A DNA stretch of 64,000 bases from Blastococcus aurantiacus (lineage in GTDB: Bacteria > Actinomycetota > Actinomycetes > Mycobacteriales > Geodermatophilaceae): positions 1 to 64,000 of the forward strand of contig NZ_FNBT01000006.1 in the NCBI RefSeq assembly GCF_900102425.1, written 5' to 3'. Positions 58,432 through 64,000 of this stretch are shown here, piece by piece. The notes under the pieces were generated by a model. The model ran no database searches. It saw only the letters and a program-made list of their open reading frames with translations, and was not told the origin of the DNA. The position numbers and the translations under genes were made by a program. Position 1 is the stretch's first letter; every line of letters begins with the position of its first letter.

Positions 58432-61082
58432 GCGGCTGGCTCGCGCGCTGGCGCCTGGCGCTGCGCATCGCCCGGCGCGACGCGCGCCGGCACAAGGGCC
58501 GCACGGCGCTGGTCGTGCTCATGGTCGGGCTGCCGGTGCTGGTCATCACCGCCGGGGACACGCTGTTCCGGACCGAGGACGTGGACGCGACCGAGGAGCT
58601 CTCCGTGCGTCTCGGCGAGGCCGACGTGGCGGTCAGCGGCGAGTCGCGCGAGGAGATCTCCGTCGATCCGGCCACCGGCATCGTCTGGGCCAAGGCCGCG
58701 GCCGCCGACCCGGCGTGGTCCCGGGACGAGGTGGCCGGGGTCCTCCCGGAGGGGTCGCGGGTGGTCGAGAGCCGGAACGCGTGGCTCTACGTCGGCACCG
58801 ACGGCGGCTACGCCCGGGTCGACGCCTACGCCGAGGACACCGCGGACCCGATGATCGAGGGCCGGTACGAGCTGCTCGAGGGGCGGCTGCCCGAGCGGAC
58901 CGGCGAGGTCGCCGTCAGCCCGCAGGTGGCCGAGGGGGCAGCGGGGCCGGGCGAGGAGATCGCGCTGACCCGGGACGACGTGCCGGCCGAGGTCGTCGGC
59001 GTGGTCCGGCGGCCGTTCCAGTCCGGGGACCTCGTCGTCGTCCCCCTGGCGGACGCCGCCCTGCTGTCGGACCCGCTGAGCCGGTTCTACGCGGACGTGC
59101 CCGGCGGGCTCGACTGGCCCGCCGTGCGGGCGCTGAACGAGCAGGGGCTGGCCGTGCTCTCCCGCGAGGTGGCCCAGGACCCGCCACCGGAGTCGGCGTG
59201 GATGACGACCGACCCGGGCTTCTCCCAGGACAGCGGCGACGCGGCCGAGACGGCGGTGATGGCGCTGGTCGTCGCCTCGCTCGTGCTGGAGGTCGTCCTG
59301 CTGGCGGGCCCGGCGTTCGCCGTCGGCGTCCGGAGGCAGCGGCGGGACCTCGCGCTGATCGGCGCGACCGGCGGCTCGGCCGGGGACCTGCGCCGGATCG
59401 TGCTCGCCAACGGCGTCGTGCTGGGTGCCGGTGCCGCGCTGGGCGGAGCGGCCGCGGGCATCGGTTTGGCGGCGGCGGCCATCCCGGTGATCGAGGCCCG
59501 CACCGACCAGGTCTTCGGCCCGTTCGACGTCCCCGTGCTCGACGTGGCGCTCGTCGTGGCGGTCGGTCTGGTCGCCGGCCTGGCCGCGGCCTGGTTCCCC
59601 GCGCGGCAGGCGGCGCGCACCGACGTCGTGGACGCCCTCGCCGGACGGCGGGGACAGATGCGCACGTCGTGGCGCTCCCCGGTGGCCGGGCTGGTCCTGA
59701 GCGGGGCCGGGCTCGCGCTCGTCGTCCTCGGGGCGCGCGGCACGGAGCTCGCGGTCGCCGGGGGCGCCGCGCTGCTGGTCATCGGCATCGTGACCGCGAC
59801 GCCGTGGCTGATCGGCCTCCTCGCGCCGCTGGCCTCCCGCCTGCCGGTCGCCGGTCGCCTGGCCGTGCGCGACGCCACCCGCAACCGGAGCCGCACCGCG
59901 CCGGCGGTCGCCGCGGTCATGGCGACCGTGGCCGGGGTGACGGCCCTGGCCATCGGCAGCGCCAGCGACAGCGCCCAGGGGCAGCGCGACTACGTGGCGT
60001 CGGCACCCCTGGGCGCCGCCCGGGTGAACGGCATGACGGACATGACCGAGGCGGACTGGGATGCCGTGGCCGCGGTGTTCGAGCGCGAGAGGCCCGGCCG
60101 GCCGGTGCACCGGCTGCAGGGCAACAGCTGGACCAACACGGACGTCCAGGACGAGATCGCCGTCGTCGCCGACCGGTGCGCGGGCGACCTCATGACCTGC
60201 CGGTGGGTCCCCGGGACGCCGGGGGTCGTGATGACCTCCTACGGCGAGCTGGTGGTCACCGACGCGGCGGGACTCCGGGCCATCAGCACGCGAGGGGCGC
60301 CGGACCAGGCGTACGCGGCCCTGGACGCCGGCCGGGCCGTCGTCTTCGGCGGCGGGGCCGTGGACGCCGCCGGGAACATCGCGGTCGCCGGCGTCGAGTA
60401 CGACGGCACGGGCGGCAGCACGCTGCTCGGCACGGCGGAGCTCCCCGCCGTCGAGGTGCCCCTCCCCCCGGCCGGCCGGCAGGAGGTCGACGACCTGCCG
60501 GGGTACGTCGTGGTCCCACCGGTCCTCACCGAGCGCCTGCCGCTGCCGGTGAGGACGACGACGCTGGTCACCGGCGGTCCGGACGACCCGGTCACCGAGG
60601 CGCAGGAGGAGCGGATCTCCGAGGCGCTGGCGGCGCTGCCCGCCGAGGCGGCGATCACCGTCGAGCGCGGCTGGCAGGACGACCTCGCGCTCGCCCGGCT
60701 GATCCTCATCGGCGTCGGGGGTGCCCTCGTGCTCATCGCCACGCTCACCGCCACGGGTCTGGCCCTGACCGACGCGCGGCCGGACTTCGCCACGCTCGCC
60801 GCGGTGGGAGCCGCCCCGCGCACCCGCCGGTCGATGGCGATGGCCTCGGCCGCGGTGGTCGGCGGTGGGGGAGCGCTGCTCGGCGTGCTCGTCGGGCTGG
60901 CACCGGGCATCGCCGTCGCCTATCCGCTCACCAGCACGAACTACGGCACCGGCGTGGACCCGGTCCTCGACATCCCGTGGGTGGTGCTGGGCGCCGTGGG
61001 CATCGCGGTCCCGCTGGTCGCCGTCGCCGTCACCGGGGTGTTCGTGCGGTCCCGGCTGCCGATGGCTCGCCGGATGACCTGA
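58428..61082 (+). CDS. FtsX-like permease (ABC exporter, MacB/SalY type)
   Basis: The 884-aa protein has an N-terminal helix (TALVVLMVGLPVLVITAGDTLF), a long extracytoplasmic region, three helices (about 275-400) with the FtsX core, a fourth and further pairs near 415-520 and 760-880, giving two FtsX domains. It likely forms a homodimer driven by the adjacent ATPase and, being under PadR, may export a lipid, peptide or toxin, or serve as antibiotic efflux. GTG 58428 overlaps the ATPase stop. Confidence 0.87.
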   Translation: MSGWLARWRLALRIARRDARRHKGRTALVVLMVGLPVLVITAGDTLFRTEDVDATEELSVRLGEADVAVSGESREEISVDPATGIVWAKAAAADPAWSRDEVAGVLPEGSRVVESRNAWLYVGTDGGYARVDAYAEDTADPMIEGRYELLEGRLPERTGEVAVSPQVAEGAAGPGEEIALTRDDVPAEVVGVVRRPFQSGDLVVVPLADAALLSDPLSRFYADVPGGLDWPAVRALNEQGLAVLSREVAQDPPPESAWMTTDPGFSQDSGDAAETAVMALVVASLVLEVVLLAGPAFAVGVRRQRRDLALIGATGGSAGDLRRIVLANGVVLGAGAALGGAAAGIGLAAAAIPVIEARTDQVFGPFDVPVLDVALVVAVGLVAGLAAAWFPARQAARTDVVDALAGRRGQMRTSWRSPVAGLVLSGAGLALVVLGARGTELAVAGGAALLVIGIVTATPWLIGLLAPLASRLPVAGRLAVRDATRNRSRTAPAVAAVMATVAGVTALAIGSASDSAQGQRDYVASAPLGAARVNGMTDMTEADWDAVAAVFERERPGRPVHRLQGNSWTNTDVQDEIAVVADRCAGDLMTCRWVPGTPGVVMTSYGELVVTDAAGLRAISTRGAPDQAYAALDAGRAVVFGGGAVDAAGNIAVAGVEYDGTGGSTLLGTAELPAVEVPLPPAGRQEVDDLPGYVVVPPVLTERLPLPVRTTTLVTGGPDDPVTEAQEERISEALAALPAEAAITVERGWQDDLALARLILIGVGGALVLIATLTATGLALTDARPDFATLAAVGAAPRTRRSMAMASAAVVGGGGALLGVLVGLAPGIAVAYPLTSTNYGTGVDPVLDIPWVVLGAVGIAVPLVAVAVTGVFVRSRLPMARRMT

Positions 61083-61156
61083 CCAGGGCATGATCTGCCA
61101 CCGGACCCCGCGGCCGGACCGCTGGGCCGGGAGAGCGGGGGATCGTCCTGCGAGCC

Positions 61157-61975
61157 GTGCGTACCGCCCGCGGAAACCGCGTCCCGCGGCTGCTGACGGC
61201 ACTGGTCGTGGTGCTTCTGCTGGCCGCCGGGGCCGTGGCCGCGAGCGAGCTGCTGCACCCGCGGAGCTTCGCGGGCGTGCTCGAGGAGTCCGGGACCGGT
61301 GCGCCGGCGGTCGTGTCGTCGGCTCCCCCGGCGCTCGTTCCTCCCGCCCCGGCGGCGCCCGTGCCGAGCCCGCCGCCGGCCTTCGACCGCGGCCTGCGCT
61401 CGCTCGAGGACCCGGACAGCACCTGGGTGGTGGTGAACAAGCTGCGGCCGCTGCAGCCCCTCGGGTACGCACCGGCCGACCTGGTCGACATCGGCGGCGG
61501 GCTGCAACTGCGGGCGGAGGCGGCCCGGGCGGTCGGGGCGCTGCGGGCGGAGGCGGCGGCGGCCGGCCTGGACGTCGGGGTGCAGAGCGCCTATCGCTCC
61601 TTCGAGCGCCAGCAGGGCCTGTTCGGCAACGCGACGGCGCGGTTCGGCGTCGCCGGCGCGGAGCTGCGCAGCGCGCGGCCGGGGTTCAGCGAGCACCAGA
61701 CCGGTCTGGCCGTCGACGTGGGCGGCGGAGGCTGCGACATCGAGCGCTGTTTCGGCGACACCCCGGAAGGGCGCTGGGTGGTGGCCAACGCCCACCGGAC
61801 TGGCTTCCTCGTCCGCTACCCGGCGGGCTCCGAGCTGATCACCGGGTACCAGTACGAGCCCTGGCACCTCCGCTACGTCGGGCCGGAGCTGGCGACCGAG
61901 ATGCACGAGACCGGGGTGGCCACCCTGGAGGAGTTCTTCGGCCTCCCGCCCGCCCCGGAGTACGCCACCGGCTGA
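61157..61975 (+). CDS. D-alanyl-D-alanine carboxypeptidase, VanY/M15B family
   Basis: The 272-aa protein has an N-terminal membrane anchor (LLTALVVVLLLAAGAVAASELL), a Pro/Ala-rich linker and the M15B peptidase: QSAYRSFERQQGLFG, SEHQTGLAVDVG (Zn ligands His and Asp) and EPWHLRYVG (catalytic Glu, Zn His). It trims the terminal D-Ala of peptidoglycan stem peptides outside the membrane. GTG 61157 is the likely start. The next gene is convergent. Confidence 0.9.
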   Translation: MRTARGNRVPRLLTALVVVLLLAAGAVAASELLHPRSFAGVLEESGTGAPAVVSSAPPALVPPAPAAPVPSPPPAFDRGLRSLEDPDSTWVVVNKLRPLQPLGYAPADLVDIGGGLQLRAEAARAVGALRAEAAAAGLDVGVQSAYRSFERQQGLFGNATARFGVAGAELRSARPGFSEHQTGLAVDVGGGGCDIERCFGDTPEGRWVVANAHRTGFLVRYPAGSELITGYQYEPWHLRYVGPELATEMHETGVATLEEFFGLPPAPEYATG

Positions 61976-61979
61976 AGCG

Positions 61980-63389
61980 CTACCCGACCTTGCTGTCCAG
62001 GACGACGCCGGCGGCGTCGTAGGCGGTCACGGTGAACGGCGCGCCACTGGTCGGCGGCGGGAACAGGGGGATGTAGGTGCCCCACACCCGTTCGCCGGGG
62101 CGCGGCCCGTCGTCGGCGAGCACCGCGTCCCGCGTGACCCCGCCGGCGTCGGTGACGGTGACCCGCGCCGTCCCCGGCGGGGCGACGCCGCCCACGACGC
62201 CCGAGCCGAACCCGCTGAGCGCCAGCTCGCCCAGCGGCGGAGGGAGGACGCTGCCGCCGCCTCCGCTGTTCGGGATGTCGAAGTAGCAGGCGCTCCACTC
62301 GCCCGTGCTGGAGACGGTGTTCGGCTGCAGGCTGAACACCCAGCGTGAGGCTCCCTCCACGCCGCTCACGAATCCACCGTCCGCGGGGCAGGGCGACTCG
62401 ATGGCGGTCGGCGGGCGCTCACGCACCTGCCGGTCCAGCTCCTCCGCCTCCGCCGGCGTCCCCGCGCGCAGGTTCGCGACCACCTGGTCGAGCACCTCGT
62501 CGGCGTCCTCGGGCCCGTCCATCACGACCGAGAAGACGGTGCCGTCCTCGGCCCAGACCCGTCCCCGGGCCTCCGAGCCGCCCACGTTCGCGTCCTGGAG
62601 GTTTCCCGCGGAGCCGACCGAGCCGCGCAGCTCGGTGCCCGTGGCGTCCTCCACCCAGAATCCCCACAGCGCAGCGAGGCGCGGGTCGGCGCGCACCGCG
62701 GAGACGGAGATCCAGGTCTGGTCACCCTGGAGGGACATGGACAGGCCGACCCCGGACGAGTACGGCCCGTCCTGCGGTGAGCCGGCGACCAGGGGCTCCA
62801 GCCCGGCTGGGACGGCGTCCTCGGCGAGGGTCGCGGTGGGCGACGCGAAGTCGGCGCCGCGCGCCGCCGTGATCAGCTCGTCCTCGCCGATCCCCCGCCC
62901 GACGACGAACTCGCGGTAGTCGTTGCCGTCGATCAGGACCCACGTGCGGTCGCTGTCCCGGACCACCCGCCCGGTGCGTCCGCCCAGGTCGACCTCTCGC
63001 TCGCCGGCGCTGCCCTCCTGCGGACCGGCGAGGCTGGCCGAGCCCGAGGTCGTGCCGACGAGCAGGACCGGCCCGTCCAGCGTGTCGGCCAGTTCCGGGT
63101 CGCCGTAGAGAGTTGCGCGCGCCGGCTCGAAGCCGTCTCCTCCGGGCGGCGGCCCGGACGAGAGGCCGGTGAGCAGCAACCCCTCGGGGACCGGGTCGAG
63201 GACGACAGGCGCCTCGAGGGGGAGGGCGTCGACGACGAGGTCCTCGCCCCCGGCGGCCGGACGGGTGGGGCCTTCCCCTGCCACGGATCCGGGTGCACCG
63301 GCTTCGGCCTCCGCGTCCGCGCAGCCGGCCGCACTCATCGCCACCACGGCGGCCAGCAGCGCTGCCGGCAGCCTGTTCACCGAGGTCAT
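61980..63389 (-). CDS. Exported lipoprotein, first of two tandem paralogues
   Basis: The 469-aa protein has a lipoprotein signal (LPAALLAAVVAMSAAGC, lipobox AAGC). The rest is Gly/Pro/Asp-rich beta-type sequence with no known catalytic motif. Its last 170 residues (GGVAPPGTARVTV...DGPRPGERVWGTY...TAYDAAGVVLDS) are repeated in the next gene upstream. I do not recognise a family. ATG 63389 is chosen because the signal peptide begins there; CACTCT ends 6 nt upstream. The open frame extends to 63899 without support. Confidence 0.72.
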   Translation of the reverse strand: MTSVNRLPAALLAAVVAMSAAGCADAEAEAGAPGSVAGEGPTRPAAGGEDLVVDALPLEAPVVLDPVPEGLLLTGLSSGPPPGGDGFEPARATLYGDPELADTLDGPVLLVGTTSGSASLAGPQEGSAGEREVDLGGRTGRVVRDSDRTWVLIDGNDYREFVVGRGIGEDELITAARGADFASPTATLAEDAVPAGLEPLVAGSPQDGPYSSGVGLSMSLQGDQTWISVSAVRADPRLAALWGFWVEDATGTELRGSVGSAGNLQDANVGGSEARGRVWAEDGTVFSVVMDGPEDADEVLDQVVANLRAGTPAEAEELDRQVRERPPTAIESPCPADGGFVSGVEGASRWVFSLQPNTVSSTGEWSACYFDIPNSGGGGSVLPPPLGELALSGFGSGVVGGVAPPGTARVTVTDAGGVTRDAVLADDGPRPGERVWGTYIPLFPPPTSGAPFTVTAYDAAGVVLDSKVG

Positions 63390-63462
63390 GGGCGCAGAGT
63401 GCCCGTGTCCGGTCTCGTTCGGGTCTCGATCGTCGCGACGACGGAGATCAGCGACCGGCGGG

Positions 63463-64000
63463 CTACACGGCCGTGCTGTCCAGGACCACGCCGGCCGCGT
63501 CGTAGGCGGTCGCGGTGAGGAGCGGCGGGCTGCCCGGGGGCGGCTCCACGGGCGGGACGAACGCACCCCAGACCCGTTCCCCGGGCCGCGGGCCGTCGGC
63601 GGAGAGCTGCGCCTCCAACGTGCGCCCGTCGAACGTGGTGACCGTGACCCGGGTCGTCCCCGGCGGGGCGACGCCGCCCACGACGCCGTCGCCGCTGCCG
63701 TCGGGCCGGCTGCTCGCCCCACCGGTCGAGCTGACCAGCTCACCGAGCGGCGCAGCGAGGAAGTTCCCGCCGCTGCTGCCGGAGGCGAGTTCCGTGGCGC
63801 AGAAGAACCATCCATCCCCGCCTGACGACCCGGGCTGCACGCTGAAGGCCCACCGGACGTCGCCTTCCACGCCGCTAACGAACGAGCGGTCCTCCCCACA
63901 GCCCACCTCCTCAGGGGTCGGCGGGCGCGTCCGGATCTCCCCGTCCAGCGCCTCGAACTCCTCCCAGGTGCCCACGCGCAGGTTGTCGACCACCTCGTCG
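63463..64000 (-). CDS. Paralogue of the 61980 lipoprotein, 5' end beyond the window
   Basis: The 178 visible residues end in TATAYDAAGVVLDSTAV and repeat the C-terminal part of the neighbouring gene (FVSGVEG...RWAFSVQPG, GVVGGVAPPGTTRVTV, DGPRPGERVWG). The frame continues to base 64000 as DEVVDNLRVGTWEEFEALD, so the start lies outside. Tandem gene duplication is evident. Between the two genes (63390-63462) there is no other gene. Confidence 0.75.
   Translation of the reverse strand, partial: DEVVDNLRVGTWEEFEALDGEIRTRPPTPEEVGCGEDRSFVSGVEGDVRWAFSVQPGSSGGDGWFFCATELASGSSGGNFLAAPLGELVSSTGGASSRPDGSGDGVVGGVAPPGTTRVTVTTFDGRTLEAQLSADGPRPGERVWGAFVPPVEPPPGSPPLLTATAYDAAGVVLDSTAV

Noticed and set aside
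1-64000. tRNA, rRNA, CRISPR or insertion sequence
   Set aside because: Intergenic regions are short, and none showed a cloverleaf, repeat-spacer pattern or transposase frame. A tRNA covariance search was not possible here.

Overview
This window comes from the chromosome of a very GC-rich Gram-positive bacterium, almost certainly a motile actinobacterium. Gene content and style recall the Geodermatophilaceae (Blastococcus, Geodermatophilus, Modestobacter), but that family assignment is inference. Supporting signs are strong G/C third-position bias, many GTG starts, 1-8 nt gene overlaps, a 180-kDa-type NAD-glutamate dehydrogenase, DUF4383 and LCP proteins, a soluble acyl-ACP desaturase, and many genes whose start codon lies 6-8 nt after a TANNNT hexamer (leaderless mRNA). 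I saw no rRNA, tRNA, CRISPR array, prophage or insertion sequence.

Region 1 (1-8517) is a chemotaxis cluster: the 3' end of an MCP receptor gene, cheA (with two CheW-like C-terminal domains), cheW, an unrecognised 298-aa gene, then a tightly overlapping run cheB-cheR-cheY-cheX-cheY-(cheX-like). A sigma-28-type promoter candidate precedes cheB.

Region 2 (8588-22150) holds stress signalling and metabolism: an RsbW-like ATPase, two PAS/GAF/PP2C (SpoIIE-type) phosphatases, an AAA ATPase, a broken small membrane gene, NAD-glutamate dehydrogenase and a DEAD-box helicase. Three copies of one CTAG-containing palindrome lie in its promoter regions.

Region 3 (22279-36804) has repair and general genes: YaaA, a spore-photoproduct-lyase-like radical SAM protein, exonuclease III, acyl-ACP desaturase, an LCP ligase, an ArsR-VOC pair, GNAT, acyl-CoA dehydrogenase, DUF4383, a carbamoyltransferase, RecQ and a DUF2786 protein.

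Region 4 (36885-48961) is a molybdenum island: an HTH-TOBE protein, modABC, a MocA-like nucleotidyltransferase, moaE, the MoxR and vWA accessory genes, xdhC-like, and coxS-coxL-coxM-coxG. Subunit order and the AYRGAGR motif identify the large subunit as form II, so its substrate may not be CO. moaA and moaD lie nearby at 53420-54719. The genes join up as molybdate uptake, cofactor synthesis, cofactor maturation and the enzyme itself.

Region 5 (49104-64000) holds a third PP2C phosphatase, an alpha/beta-hydrolase membrane protein, a CPBP protease, an MFS transporter, an aldo/keto reductase, a PadR-ABC-FtsX operon, a VanY-type carboxypeptidase and two tandem paralogous exported proteins, the second cut by the window end.
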